A stretch of DNA of 64,000 nucleotides from Dichetophora obliterata (Eukaryota > Arthropoda > Insecta > Diptera > Sciomyzidae), in assembly GCA_963920525.1 (NCBI GenBank), contig OY986437.1:110476715-110540714 (forward strand), in the 5' to 3' direction. Shown here piece by piece: positions 1 to 11,173 of the stretch; position 1 is the first letter of the stretch; every line of letters starts with the position of its first letter. The notes beneath the pieces are model-generated. The model ran no database searches, had not been told where the DNA came from, and saw nothing but the letters and a program-made list of their open reading frames with translations. Both the position numbers and the translations under genes were made by a program.

Positions 1-917
1 TCACTCAACCAATAAAAAAATGGTTAATTATTCATGTTATTATGAATCACTAACTAATTTAGTCTATAAACGTTAAGTATTAATTCTGTAAAAAGAAACG
101 CAAAATTTTCCATTTAATGTTATAAATGGAATAACAATTAAATTGTAAGCTTATGTTTAAGAAAAGATGTAAAATAATAAACGAAACTATTACGCATAGA
201 GTTTAAACTGAATTTGCTTTCATTGAATGGGTTATTTACCTTCGAGTTGAGTTGTTGTCTTAACGTTTTGGGCGTAAAGATCACGCCGCTAAGATCAAAA
301 TCATGTCTCTTCGCGGCATTGTTTGGTTAAATGTGGTTGGATATGTTACAACTCTGAACGATGATTTTATTCATTATAGGCGCATCATATATGTATGTAT
401 GTATGTTATAAAAGTTTTTTGTAAATTTTATTTATTTTGGTTAACCACAATTATATGATCGCCAGCCTTTATAAATTAGGCCCAAGTGATAAACAAACAG
501 ATAACAATTAAACTTCACACTTGACTTGGTTTTGGATTTCATTTAGTCACTTGGTAAGCCGATGTATGTATTTGTTTGATGAAGTCATTTGGAGAATTAA
601 ATTTTCTAAGGTTAGCACAAACTTTTTATACCCTAGCTTTGAACTTTCAATGGTGCTCCTTATTTTGTATATGATCAGCTACCTTTTCCTTTTGTAGCTT
701 TTGAGATGATCTCTAAAACATTAAGCTCTTTAACCAGAACTTTTTCAATTTTAATTTTAATTTAAGTATATTTTTAGTTAGTAGACCCTCATATATTTTG
801 TATGAAAAATAATGCAATTTGATTAATTTGCTTTGATTTTGATCTTTTTTTGGACATTTTTCATTCCAAATGCCATTTATTCTCTTTAAATTTGTATATT
901 TATGTGTATTATTACTG
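1..917. other. AT-rich non-coding stretch
   Basis: No credible coding region, RNA gene or terminal repeat was seen. There is a short (ATGT)n run near 388-408. Sequence composition is like the other AT-rich filler in the window. Confidence 0.5.
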
Positions 918-1060
918 TAAGGTCTGTTTCTGTACTCATTTCAAGTAACTTGAAGTTACTTGAACGCGTTTCGCTACATATTTTTCAAGCTCGAGAGACA
1001 AGAAGAGCAAACAAAATGTCACTCTCTATTCTATTACAATTACAAGAAAAAGCTTTTTTT
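918..1060. repeat. Interspersed repeat shared with 47092-47235
   Basis: This stretch resembles 47092-47235 in the same orientation. Both begin AGGTCTGTT, carry an internal palindrome around TCAAGTAACTTGA, and share a following CTCGAGA and a lysine-codon-like A-rich segment. It lies directly upstream of the piggyBac-like coding remnant, so it may be part of that element or an insertion into it. The family is not recognised. Confidence 0.55.
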
Positions 1061-1142
1061 TCTATTCGTTGACAAGCTAGTTGACAAGAAAGCGTTGAAC
1101 GGAAAACACGCTGTTAGTTTTATACATTATACAAATTATTGT

Positions 1143-1700
1143 TTAGGCGAAGCAATGAAACCCCAGGAAATATTGTTTTACAATACAAATAAATCGGGCG
1201 TCGATTGCATGGATCATTTCGAAAGCATCTGATACAAGACGAGATTTCCTATGCATGCTATCAAACACATTGGCTCTCCCACACATCGAACAGCGAATGT
1301 TCAACCCTCACATCAACAAACAATTCAGTACTCGTTTGGCCTTTGAATCCTTTTTCGAAAGACAAGTGTAAGTATTCAAATTCGATTAAAATTACATTTA
1401 CCGTTAGTTTTCATTTCGACTTGACTTCATCTCATTTGACTCGTTTTCGTTTTTTTGTTTCATTTCAGATTGCACCAGAAGTAGTGACGCCAGTTAAGAA
1501 GAAAAGTTGCAAAATTTGTACACAAGAAATGATAAAATTCGCCAAAAAACTCATTTCTTTTGTTCAAAATATTCAAACGCAGTATGCCAACAACACTCAA
1601 AAGTTGATTAAATTTGTTTCTCTTTCTATGAACATAATTAGTATAAATGTTTGTAGTATTCCACACATGCGAAAAGCACCGAGAAAAAATAATTGAAAAT
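1143..1700 (+). pseudogene. piggyBac-like transposase, C-terminal remnant
   Basis: The translation from about 1155 reads KPQEILFYNTNKSGVDCMDH, which matches the conserved YNxTKxGVDxxDQ block of piggyBac (DDE_Tnp_1_7) transposases; the last Asp belongs to the catalytic core. An in-frame stop follows at about 1230. A second frame picks up near 1292 (HIEQRMFNPHINKQ) and runs to about 1365. After a possible 103 bp intron it continues into a Cys-rich tail, with K-K-S-C-K-I-C at 1497-1520 and a VCQQHSK stretch at about 1580-1600, in different frames. This is like the C-terminal zinc-binding domain of the family. The usual RRWP region and the N-terminal half are missing. The copy is dead. The assignment rests on motif recall, not a search. 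Confidence 0.6.
1366..1468 (+). other. Possible intron in the piggyBac-like remnant
   Basis: The stretch begins GTGTAAGT and ends with a pyrimidine-rich tract and TTTCAG. Removing it joins ...FFERQ to IAPEVV in one open frame that leads into the CxxC block. Intron-like sequence inside a piggyBac-type transposase is unusual but not unknown. It could also be chance. Confidence 0.4.
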
Positions 1701-1783
1701 ATATATCTACATTATATATAAATAAGTCTCAATTCATCACCAAAAACTCAATATTTACATGTAAATGCTTGAAAATGTATGTG

Positions 1784-1847
1784 GGTCTGGCCAGACCCAT
1801 GAGGTACGAATGTGACTCGTCAAACATGTGCCAAACGGAGAGTTAAG
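1784..1847. repeat. Possible piggyBac-like terminal region
   Basis: A perfect 16 bp palindrome, GGGTCTGGCCAGACCC, lies at about 1784-1799, followed by CAAACGGAGAG and then TTAA at about 1844-1847. TTAA is the invariant piggyBac target. The location just after the coding remnant fits a 3' end, but no matching left terminus was found. Confidence 0.3.
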
Positions 1848-2039
1848 AAATCAATACAATAATACGATTTTGCATTACAAATGAATCTAAATAGTATATT
1901 TTACTAATAATAAACCTGTTATAGAGTAAATATACCGAAGTAAAAAAGTAAATGACAAAAAGTTGAAGAAATTTAACGTTTATTTTTATTATATTTTTTA
2001 TTATTATATTTTTATTATTATATATACTAAAAAAATACT

Positions 2040-2880
2040 TTATTTAATTTCAATTACCTTCCTTAACCAGTTAATGTTATGGTGACATAAAGTTGCTTGG
2101 CTTTTTGTGTATTTTGATTGTTTAATAAGTCCTGCATAATAGGATTATTAAAACTTTGGGTAAAAATTTTTTTAATTTGTAATTCAAAAATGTAATTTTT
2201 TAACTAAAATTCTGAGCATGAATATATTCTTCTTAAGTTTTGCAAAATTTCCATTATTATGAAATCAAATTTTTGGCTATATCTCGAAAACTATAAATTT
2301 TCTCAGTTTTTATGAAAAGTCGTTGATTAATAAAAATTACGGTAAACGAAAGATTTTTCGAAAATATTTTGTACGCATATCTAGTATATTGAAAAAAATT
2401 TCCATTATTATGTCATCAAAATTATTTTGATTACTTGAAAACTACAGATTTTCTCAATATAAGTGAATTTCGAGAGATGAGAAAAGATTTAACGTTACTT
2501 CACCAATTCAATGTTTTATATTTTTTCACAAAACCTGTAAAATATTAAAATTATGCTCAAAATATAGGCAAAAAGAAATGTTTGTTGTAATTTTTTTTTC
2601 AATTTTCATTTTTCCCACTCTTTCATGTGATATATCATTTATCTGCAAAAACTACTTAATTTTGTTATAAAATTCGTTAAAAAGTTTCTATCATTAAAAA
2701 TTATGGGCTATCACCACCTCATATTATTTTTTGGATAAAGTGTTATTTTTCAAAATTTTATTTTATTTTTGACAATCTTCTTGGCTTAAAAAATAATTTC
2801 TGTGAAAAAAATTTCACATTTTTCGAACCATTCCAAAGTTATGGACTATATTTTTAAATCTATGTTTTCAGTCATTTAAT
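2040..2880 (+). repeat. AT-rich interspersed repeat, family A, copy 1
   Basis: The segment shares long imperfect direct similarity with 20680-21690. Shared blocks include a TTATGGTGACATAAA-like start, GGGTAAAAATTTTT, ATATTCTTCTTAA, and a closing block ATTCCAAAGTTATGG followed by AAATCTATGTTTT. A third partial copy is at 30940-31450. None has an open reading frame. I do not recognise the family. It could be the non-coding body of an old non-autonomous element. Confidence 0.6.
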
Positions 2881-3012
2881 TATCTATTTAGCATTTTTTT
2901 GAAGTGAAAACTTCTTTAGGCGCGTTGAACAATTTTGGTAGAGGGTAAATCTTTGGTTTGCGTCATCGTGATTTTCCGAGTAACTCTCGTCATCAATACA
3001 GACAGCGAGCAT

Positions 3013-3750
3013 GGCAGAATAACCAGGTAGGGCCGACTCGGAGAGGAATGAAGTAGAAAGCAGAGAAAAGCGAGCTAGTTGTCAAAATCAGCTGTTCATC
3101 TCGAGTTTCTTTATGTTCATGTTTTGCAGTTAATTTTTGGTTAAACTTGTTTTTTTGCTTTTTTGCAAATTGAACACTTCCTCGGCATTTTATAGTTTTA
3201 TTTACACTGTTTTTATAATATGTTCATTTAAATTAACACAAAACTTAACGCACGTGTCCGCACTATTTATAATTTGAAAACATAACATTCTTATTTCAAC
3301 CTTTTCATTTTCCGGCTCGCTTAGTGCCTTCACATGTTAAGGGCCAAACAGACCACACAGACTGTTTGCGCAAACACGTGTTTGCGATGACTGTTCGACA
3401 GTGTATTTGGCTGTTTTAGGTTTGTGCAGAATTTCTGCGCAAAAATTAAAATATTTTAAATTTTGGTTATGTTTGCGCAAACCGTCTGTATAGTGTGTAG
3501 TGAAAATCACACCGGCTTGCCATAATCCCGAAAGTTTTATAGAGTGAAGACGTGCGTGAAGGAAAATATATAATAATGGAAGCAGAAAAGAAAAATTTAA
3601 TAGAATTTGAACTAAAAAATCAAGTCTGCGCAAACAAAGTCGTCGCTATGACGAGAAAAAAGTCTTGTTTGCGCATACAGTCCGTGCAGTCTATTTGGCC
3701 CTTAACACGTGAAGGCACTAAGCGAGCCGGCACTACCTGGTTATTCTGCC
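3013..3750. mobile_element. Foldback element with 18 bp TIRs
   Basis: The ends are perfect inverted repeats: GGCAGAATAACCAGGTAG at 3013-3030 and its complement at 3733-3750. A second, longer inverted pair lies inside (about 3312-3380 and 3660-3730), starting CCGGCTCGCTTAGTGCCTTC and running into the GTTTGCGCAAAC region. The element carries no transposase. Related ends are at 27890-28558 (a second full copy) and 40035-40140 (left end only); a divergent left end may be at 5868-5970. No clear target-site duplication was seen, so the superfamily is unknown. Confidence 0.7.
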
Positions 3751-3926
3751 TACCAGGCGCTCAGCCAGGCATATTAACTAGGGGCCGAAATACAGCATCC
3801 ATGATCGAGCAAAATTGTACAAGATTGATAGGCACTTGTCTCGTCGTGCTCTTCGTAATTTGCTCGGTTACGCCCAAGTAACATTGTTGGAGCAACCAGG
3901 TGCGAGTTAGTCCGAAAAGTGTTCTA

Positions 3927-4826
3927 CAGGGTTGTCCATATTCGAAGCGCCCACCTGGCAACACTGTAACTTTCTGCAGTGATGCCAAATCGACTAATGA
4001 CATACCGCGTTTGAAGCGTCATTCCAAGCAAATGTTTACAATGGAACAGTACACGCCACGCGAACGCTCTAAAATTGTTGAAATTTACATTCAACAAAAC
4101 AAGTCAATAGTGAAAACTCAAATTGCTTTCAAAAAATGAGCGATGAAGCTCATTTTCAGTTGAACGGAACGGTAAACAAACAAAATTGCCGTATTTATGC
4201 CACTGAAAATCCACAAGAGATTCAAGAGGTACCTCTTCACGATGCAAAAGTCACTGTTTGGTGCGGCGTTTGTGCTAAAATGCTCATTGGGCCGTTCTTT
4301 TTCGAAGATGATAATGGCCACAGAGTTACTGTCAATCAGGAGCGTTATCGCGATATGATAAACAATTTTTTCATGCCAATCGTTCGTCGAAAGCGTATCA
4401 GGCACTGCTGGTTTAAACAAGACTGCGCGCCATCACACACAAACCGTTTGATGTCAAAAAATGGTGATTTCGATTGGCCGCCAAGATCACCAGATTTAAC
4501 TCCAGACTTCTTTTTGTGGGGTTATTTGAAATCAAAGGTTTACGTCAACAAGCCAAAGACCCTAGAAGAGCTGAAAACCAACTTCCGTCAAGATATAACC
4601 GCCATTCCCATCGAAATGTTGAAGAAAACCATGGAAATTCTGCAAAACGGGCACAATATGTCGTAGAGGCCAATGGCGACCATTTACGAGATATCATATT
4701 CAAGAAATAATGTAAGCAAATCTACTTGAATCCAATTAAATGATATTCATGACGTACAGACAAAAAATTGTGGTTTCTTTGATTTATTTAAAAATAAAAT
4801 GGGCGCTTCGAATATGGACAACCCTG
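3927..4826 (+). mobile_element. DD41D (rosa-like) mariner, internally deleted
   Basis: Terminal inverted repeats of about 27 bp (CAGGGTTGTCCATATTCGAA at the left; the complement at 4800-4826) are flanked by TA at 3925-3926 and 4827-4828, the Tc1/mariner target. The 900 bp length is too short for a full element. The encoded protein resembles the copy at 25945-27206, where D-D-x41-D spacing is visible, so I place it in the same rosa-like group. It is non-autonomous. Confidence 0.85.
4032..4710 (+). pseudogene. DD41D mariner transposase, broken
   Basis: The N-terminal helix-turn-helix begins MEQYTPRERSKIVEIYIQQN at 4041 and stops at 4137. The reading then jumps straight to the catalytic domain, SDEAHFQLNGTVNKQNCRI, so about 100 residues between the DNA-binding and catalytic parts are gone. 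Visible catalytic parts are SDEAH (first Asp), KQDCAPSHT (second Asp) and PPRSPDLTPDFF (third). The stretch between the second and third Asp is about ten residues shorter than in the other copy. A frame change near 4645 precedes the normal end (GDHLRDIIFKK). It is not functional. Confidence 0.8.
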
Positions 4827-4828
4827 TA

Positions 4829-5860
4829 TATGTGTATAATATGTGGTTAAAGCTTTACCGCAGCTTTGTTTGCTTGTAGTTGCTTTAAATTTTAAAGAAA
4901 ATGCTCCAAATATGATTTTTTTACCATTTTGAGCTCTAATACTTTATACAGCTCTATAAAGGATTTTATAAAATCTGCAAAAGAGCAGAACCCTAAAATT
5001 TACTATTTGCTCTGTAAAGCAAATAAACATAACTATAGAGCTGTTTTGAAACCCGTAGATTCAGTATAATATTTGCTTTAATATGTATTTTTGTATTGCA
5101 TTTTTTAAGCTAATAGATGTAAAATACTGTAAATTAATGCAATAAATTTTTTGGGAATAACAAGTGATTAAAAAATCTGATTAAGAGCTTCTTTGAAAAA
5201 AATGGCGATCTTATAAAAAATAGAAAATTTTCAGAATTGAAGAAAGCTAAGATTAGTGTTTATAATAATATTTTAAACGAAATTGATGATTTCTGTGATG
5301 CATATATTTAAGAATAAAGTATTTAAATCATTTTTAGTTGCTTTTAAAGAATGTTAAAAATTTTCGAACTATTTTTAAATAATTAACACTTCTTAATTTT
5401 AATTATTTGTTAAGCCCGTTGTAGTTTTTCGAAGTACTACATTCACGTTTCCGATAAATTCAAAAGCGTACCGAAATTCGCAGCATATAACGAATACACG
5501 AACATGAGTCTGATATAATAATCACTTTATTATTTCTTAAATATTTTTGTCATTCTAATCACCACAAACACTTGTCAAATTTTATATATATTTTTTGAGT
5601 TTATTTTTAACACATACATACTTAAACGAATAAGAAAAAAGAGCTTTGCAAGAGCTCTTATTTAGGTTTGACATGAACTCTTTTTAAAGTTTACAGCTAC
5701 TTCTACTCTTCATATGAAGCAAAAATAGTGCTTTTAAACTCAAGAAAGTAGCCTTATATATTCTCTGCAAGAGCTTAAGTAGCACTACTAAAGCTATAGT
5801 TGAGGCTTGCTGATATATAAGATATGGCTAAAATTGTTACTTGGGCGGATGCTGTAATTA
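4829..5860. other. AT-rich non-coding stretch
   Basis: No coding region or paired termini were seen. Several short A/T runs and repeats of the GAGCTC/CTCTGTAAAG type occur, without a clear unit. Confidence 0.45.
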
Positions 5861-5867
5861 GGCCCCA

Positions 5868-5970
5868 GGTAGGCTCGATACGGAGAGACTTTAAAAAGTA
5901 CCCCTTATATTCTGTGTTTGTTTTGATTCCTTTTCGACAATACCTACAATTCTGTCAAAATCATCATGTC
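5868..5970. repeat. Divergent left end of the 3.0 kb foldback family
   Basis: CCAGGTAGGCTCGATACGGA resembles the left end of the element at 3013 (CCAGGTAGGGCCGACTCGGA), and a later GTCAAAATCA block is also shared. No right end of this copy was identified. Confidence 0.35.
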
Positions 5971-5997
5971 AAACGAAAAAAGCTGAGCGCCTGGTAG

Positions 5998-7030
5998 CCA
6001 ATATCCAAGAGCATGTGTTTGAGTTTCATGACCAACATAAAAACATTTGTAGTTTTATAAATGTCGCCAGCATATTCTCTGACTGGGACCATGGTATAAT
6101 AAGTAATAGGTAGGAGTGACATTTTGTGTTTCAACCATCGAATGTCAAACAAAAGAAAACAAAATAGATAACGTTGTCACACACATTGGCCTTATTCAGA
6201 GGAGTCACCTGTTGTTAATGGATCATTTAATTGCAAAGGTTTCTCACTCAAATTAAAAAAAAATAGTTGGCAACTATTGACACACGCACTTTATATTGTT
6301 TTCTGTTGTGTGAAAAGCTCTTGAGAAAATAAATAGTTGTCAAGGCTACCTAATAATAATTTTATCATGACTGGACAGCATCGTCCAAGAATTTTATGTT
6401 TTCTATTTCAGCTACCAAACGCCTATAGTATCTTTTTTAGAATATAATTCAATTATTAATTACGCAAACAGTAAAAGTAATGTAAATGAAATTCAATGAA
6501 ATTTATGTGAATACAAGTTCTATGTATACGTATTTTATGTGTATATTAATTATTTAAATAAGTTTCATTTATATCTTTGTTTATGTGTTGCTCTGTTTTT
6601 TATATTAATACCCATAATTTAAAATATAATTAAATGATAAAAGACGAAAATAATGTGCATTAATGATGAACCGAATGTACGTATGAACCGAATCGGGAGC
6701 AGAAAATTAACTGCGCTTTGCTTGCTATGTTTTCTGTTTTCCTTGTAGCAAGATCACAAATGCAGGCATTAAAAGAGACTTCAAGACGAATCAAACAAAA
6801 TATCATTTATAAAAAATAGAAAGTTTATTTTATTTAATGAGGATTATTTTTCATTCAATAGTGCTCCCTGTATATTATTTTTTTATATCAGTAATATTAA
6901 ATTTAAATGTAATAATACAGTTTGGTGTAATTATAAAATAAAAATGCTATCTGAATAAAAAATATTTTGAAAGATATAATCAAAGACTGAGGGAGTGAAA
7001 ATACTAAAGTTTTTCGGATTAGCATGAAAA
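5998..7030. other. Non-coding stretch with one shared repeat
   Basis: Nothing coding was seen. The block at about 6665-6760 (GAACCGAATCG ... CAGAAAAT ... CTTTGCTTGCTATGT) resembles 41050-41110, so both are copies of an unnamed interspersed repeat. Confidence 0.45.
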
Positions 7031-7031
7031 T

Positions 7032-7915
7032 TTGCATAAAGCAGTAAAGCGGTCCGTGGCAGGACAAAGTCTTCCAGGGAATACTAATATTTTATATATA
7101 GGTTTTCGCTTCGGTTGGCAGTCCCCTCACTGCTATACTTTTTTTTTATTAAAAGTATTCTCCGGCAGACGCAGGATCCACAGACCCCTTACTCCATATA
7201 TGAATTTTTTTGCTATTCGGAAAATAAATTTTTCACCATTTTTATTATATGTAGTTGCCGAAAAACCATATGAACTGAATTACAAAATTTTAGTCTAATA
7301 ATACCAAAATTGTTCGAAATATTTGATGATTTAATTTTTGATGATTTAAAGTATCTCGTACTCGAAACAAATCGACTTCTAAAATTTCAGCTCAATTTAG
7401 CTTAAACATAGCGCGCTTTGCATCACTCCACGCTTATCCCCTGAAAAATGAGTGTAACTAAATTGGGACACTCTCATTTTTAGTACAGTTGCCGAGAATA
7501 GTCATATAAACAAAATTGCAAAATTTTAGTGCAATACGATCCAAACCGTCTTCATTCCACGCTTATCCCCCAAAAAGTGGGCGCAACTAAAGTTTCCCAT
7601 TTTTAGTACATTAGTAAAGTACTAATTTTTAGTATAGCTGCTGAAAGCAACTATACAAATAAAATTACCAACTTTTAGTCTTGTACGACAAAAACCGTCT
7701 GAAATATAGCATTTAAAGCATAAAATATACGTAAAAAAGTAGGAGTGACAAAATATCAATAGGCTTTCACGATTTAGTGCAAATAACAAATCGTTTGGTA
7801 CCTATATCGTCTAAATCGGTTCAGTGGTTCTCGCGTGATTGTCCAACATTCGTGAAGTGTCACAACGCTTTCAATAGTATAGATGGATAGATAATATAGA
7901 TAGATAGACGAACAA
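7032..7915 (+). repeat. Retroposon-like non-coding repeat, family R, copy 1
   Basis: The segment shares blocks with 21890-22505: a CGGCAGACGCAGGATCC-type start, the phrases GTTGCCGAAA and AAAATTTTAGT, then CGTTTGGTACCTATATCGT, GGTTCAGTGGTTCTCGCGTG and a tail of GATAGATA-type repeats. Short-tandem tails and near-identical 3' blocks are typical of RTE-type LINE or SINE 3' ends. No reverse transcriptase is present, so the family stays uncertain. Confidence 0.5.
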
Positions 7916-8279
7916 AATCTCAAGTCGGGAACAAAAAACGCTGGCAAGGCTGCAAAACATAATTTTTGCTTATAACTGAATTCTGGAAACTCCCCTATAA
8001 ACATTTGCAAAGAATATTAATCAACAATGTAAGGCAGAAAGAATCTCACTGAAAGCAACTCCACAAAAGTTTAATAATTGATTTCGATCTATTCTTTGAA
8101 CTTTTTTTTTACATGAATTTAATAATTGTGAGCTTTTTAGATCAAATAAGTTTGAAGAATTCAGCTGAATTTATATTATCCTATACTTGCTCAATTTTGC
8201 CAGTCGAAAGACATGACAAAATAATACGTTCTACCCGAGTTTTATTAATATGTGACGTATAGCTTGAAAGTTATACTGA

Positions 8280-8590
8280 AAATTTGGGCTGCTGAAAAAG
8301 TGCCACGCCCTACGTCCAACGCCCATAAAATTTTGCCAGTAGAACGGCAAGTGAAATTTAAGGTCGAATACCGAATTCCGTTGCTGTGCGACCTATAATT
8401 TCAAAGCTATTCAATATAGAATATTTAATTTGTATGGGAGATGCTACGCCCCCTGAGTTTTTCCGATTCGAGATGCTATTCGGAATGAACACAAATCCAA
8501 CAAATAAAAGATCATTAAAATCGATCCATCCGTTCTTGAGTTATAAACGGTGTAACAAACCCCACTTTATTTTATATATATAGATACATT
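8280..8590 (+). repeat. Retroposon-like 3' tail, family R, related copy
   Basis: A GTGCCACGCCC block is followed by AATCGATCCATCCGTTCTTGA and a TATATATATAGATA tail. The layout (an 'ATCG..CCGTTC' phrase, then a TATA/TAGATA tail) is the same as at 7032-7915 and 22980-23095. It has no coding content. Confidence 0.4.
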
Positions 8591-8599
8591 TTAATAACA

Positions 8600-9575
8600 A
8601 ATAAATAAAAAGTAAATAAAAAGTTTTTAAAAAATAAGATTTTATTTAAAAAAGACGTGAACTAAAAAGAAAAAAATAAATTTAAGTGACATTTGTCATA
8701 TATGTATATTAGGGCGGGTCAAATTCTGGCTCAGCGAAATTCGTAAAATACATGTAATTTCAAGACTTTTTCTCCACTACAGCATATACAAATTCTGAAA
8801 AAAAGCTGTGCGGACTTTCGTAAATAGATTCATACACATACATTCATACATTCATATTTTATAATTGAGAACAAAATCTATTTACGAAAGTCCGCACAGC
8901 TTTTTTTCAGAATTTGTATATGCTGTAGTGGAGAAAAAGTCTTGAAATTACATGTATTTTACGAATTTCGCTGAGCCAGACCACCAAAAAATTCGTCCAT
9001 ACAAATTGACCCGCCCTAATGTATATAGTAGGTATATTCAAGGTGCAGAAGAACCCCTCTCTTGGTTACTCACCATCATAGTATAAGCGTACGTAAACTG
9101 GTAAGTTCTAAGGACTTATATAAATTTAGAGTTTTTCAAATACATTTATATTTAAAAGCTTAAGGCACTGATATTGTGTAGTGTGTAGTAAACCTGTATA
9201 ATGGATCGCAGTTTATATACAGGTAAGCTTACTAAAAGATTCAATGCCACTGATAATGTGTAGTAAACCTGTGTAACGGATCGCGGACATCGGTGCCTCA
9301 AGCTTTTAAATATAAATGTATTTCAAAAATTCTAAATTTATATAAGTCCTTAGAATTTTCCAATTTACGTACGCATATACTATGATGATGAGTAACCAAG
9401 AGAGGTGTTCTTCTGCACCTTGAATATACCTACTATATACATATATGACAAATGTCACTTAAATTTATTTTTTTATTTTTAGTTCACGTCTTTTTTAAAT
9501 AAAAGCTTATTTTTGAAAAACTTTTTTACTTTTTATTTATTTTTTTACTTTTTAGTCTTAAAAGTTTATTATTAA
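8600..9575. mobile_element. Long foldback element split by a palindromic MITE
   Basis: The left arm is 8600-8711 plus 9018-9185 and the right arm is about 9290-9575. The two are near-perfect complements once 8712-9016 is removed. The outer arm contains the AAGTGACATTTGTCATATAT block and its complement at 9435-9455; the inner arm contains GGTGCAGAAGAACCCCTCTC and its complement at about 9398-9420. The spacer between the arms holds two imperfect direct repeats (CACTGATA...GTAGTAAACCTGT, at about 9170-9205 and 9250-9275). There is no coding capacity. Confidence 0.8.
8712..9016. mobile_element. 305 bp palindromic MITE in a TA target
   Basis: The ends are GGGCGGGTCAA and its complement TTGACCCGCCC, flanked by TA at 8710-8711 and 9017-9018. 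Almost the whole element is two complementary arms of about 110 bp (8730-8835 and 8885-8985) around a short AT-rich loop. The TA duplication points to mobilisation by a Tc1/mariner-type transposase. It sits inside one arm of the larger foldback and so is younger than it. Confidence 0.85.
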
Positions 9576-9584
9576 CATCTATTA

Positions 9585-9785
9585 TTTTCAAAACTTATGG
9601 AGATATAGCATTTTTATGGATTTTTGGGCGGTAAAAGGGGGTATGGCAAAAAACTTGATCATAATATTGCATTGTCACCGGACTTACTATGTATGCTAAA
9701 ATTTAGCTTAATCGGATACCAACAAGTTGTAGAAAAATGGCTTGCAAGTTTTGAGGACATACATACATACATACATACATACGAG
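9585..9785 (+). repeat. Retroposon-like tail, family R, with (ACAT)n end
   Basis: GGGCGGTAAAAGGGGGTATGGC resembles the GGGCGGTAATGGGGGTGTGGC at about 22100. The segment ends in (CATA)n at about 9757-9782. It looks like a truncated copy of the 7.0/21.9 kb repeat family with a microsatellite tail. Confidence 0.45.
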
Positions 9786-9789
9786 CGAA

Positions 9790-11006
9790 ACAAGTTAAAT
9801 GAAAGCTTATAAAAATATGCTAATTTTGTTTCGTTTAATTCGTCTAGTATATTAGATGCACTCGATTCATGCAATTCTTAAACAAAAATGAACTAAAATA
9901 ACGTTTTAATAGTCGCCATTGTTCAACAATTCGCTCCATTGCTGCTTCTAAGGAGAGCCATCGTGTTGCACATACACCCAGATTTTTTTTTTCAGTCTTA
10001 GTTCCAAACGCCTCTTAAAAATTTTTAAAATCATTGTTGCGTTTTGAACCGTGTGAAAAAAAATTAAAAATATTTTCTACTAACTTCTCATACTTTAATG
10101 ACGATTTCTGAGGTTGCAGACAGAGTGAACGCCGATTTAGAAAGGCAGGCAGGCAGATAGGCGTAGGCAGTAACCTGAGAAGAAAGGAAAGAGAAATAAA
10201 GTCAAGCTATCTTTTCGAAAATCAAACGTTTTGGCAAAGTAGCCATGGTTGAAAATGGCAAAGAGTGTTTTGTGTAGTATATAACTAAAGTTATTTTTTT
10301 TTTAATTCTTAATGTTTTAAACATGTTTTGCACGCAGACACCAATTTTCAATTATTTTCCTCACACTATTGCAGTAATTTTATTTGCTTATTTAATGACT
10401 TACAAAATTTTTTTTGCATATTTTACAAAACGCTTCATCATTTGTGTGTGTCAACCACCGTCATCCTATTTCCCACTGGGGTTTGTATTTAGAACGTATT
10501 TTTATTACAAAGCAGTAGTCTAATTATAATAATTAAGTATACATTCTAAATAAGTAAAAATTATTACGTATGCTAAGAACAATCACATAAAATCTATTTC
10601 AGAATTAAATTTTTGTTTCATGTTCTCAAACTTTATTAGTTTTTATAAGATAATACTGAGCAAAATATTTTAAGACTCAGATTATTTTTTTTAAATTCTT
10701 CAAAATACTTACCTGCATTCTGTTGTACTTACTTTTCTACTTTCCTTAAATATTTCTGCATTATTTTCCAAAAACACGTCAGAATCGTCAAAAAGTATGC
10801 AAGCTTATTTTGTTTGTAAACTTATAAGCCTTTCACTTAAAACTTTGAAAAATTAAAATGATACATTGTTAATCCTTATACCACAAACACTTTTCCTTGG
10901 TTAGAATTTGCATATGTTTCTTTCATTCACGAATGCGCTGTTCCGCGGTCACAATGACATGCCAACAAATTTATTTACAATGAAAAAATTAAAATATTTA
11001 ACATAT
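9790..11006. other. Non-coding stretch
   Basis: No coding region, paired termini or tandem array was identified, apart from a short GGCAGGCAGGCAGATAGGC run at about 10143-10161. Confidence 0.45.
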
Positions 11007-11173
11007 AGCCTGAACAGAATCAAAAATCGTTGCGACCGAAGATTGAAATAGAATAGATTCCAAGTCCGAGATTTATCGTTGCGGAAAACGAGCTGAGGTT
11101 TTTTCTACATTTTGAATGTATTTTCTAACAACAAAGATCGTCGGCCGCAACGATTTTTGATTCTGTTCAGGCT
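11007..11173. mobile_element. 167 bp MITE with 28 bp perfect TIRs
   Basis: The left end 11007-11034 (AGCCTGAACAGAATCAAAAA onward) is exactly complementary to 11146-11173. The interior is about 110 bp and non-coding. No convincing target duplication was read, so the superfamily is open. Confidence 0.8.

Larger units (their letters stand above)
3750..5997. repeat. 16 bp inverted repeat pair 2.2 kb apart
   Basis: CTACCAGGCGCTCAGC at 3750-3765 is exactly complementary to 5982-5997. The left copy abuts the foldback element ending at 3750. The pair may mark the ends of a larger composite element that contains the mariner at 3927-4826, or two ends of separate copies. Only the match itself is certain. 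Confidence 0.45.
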
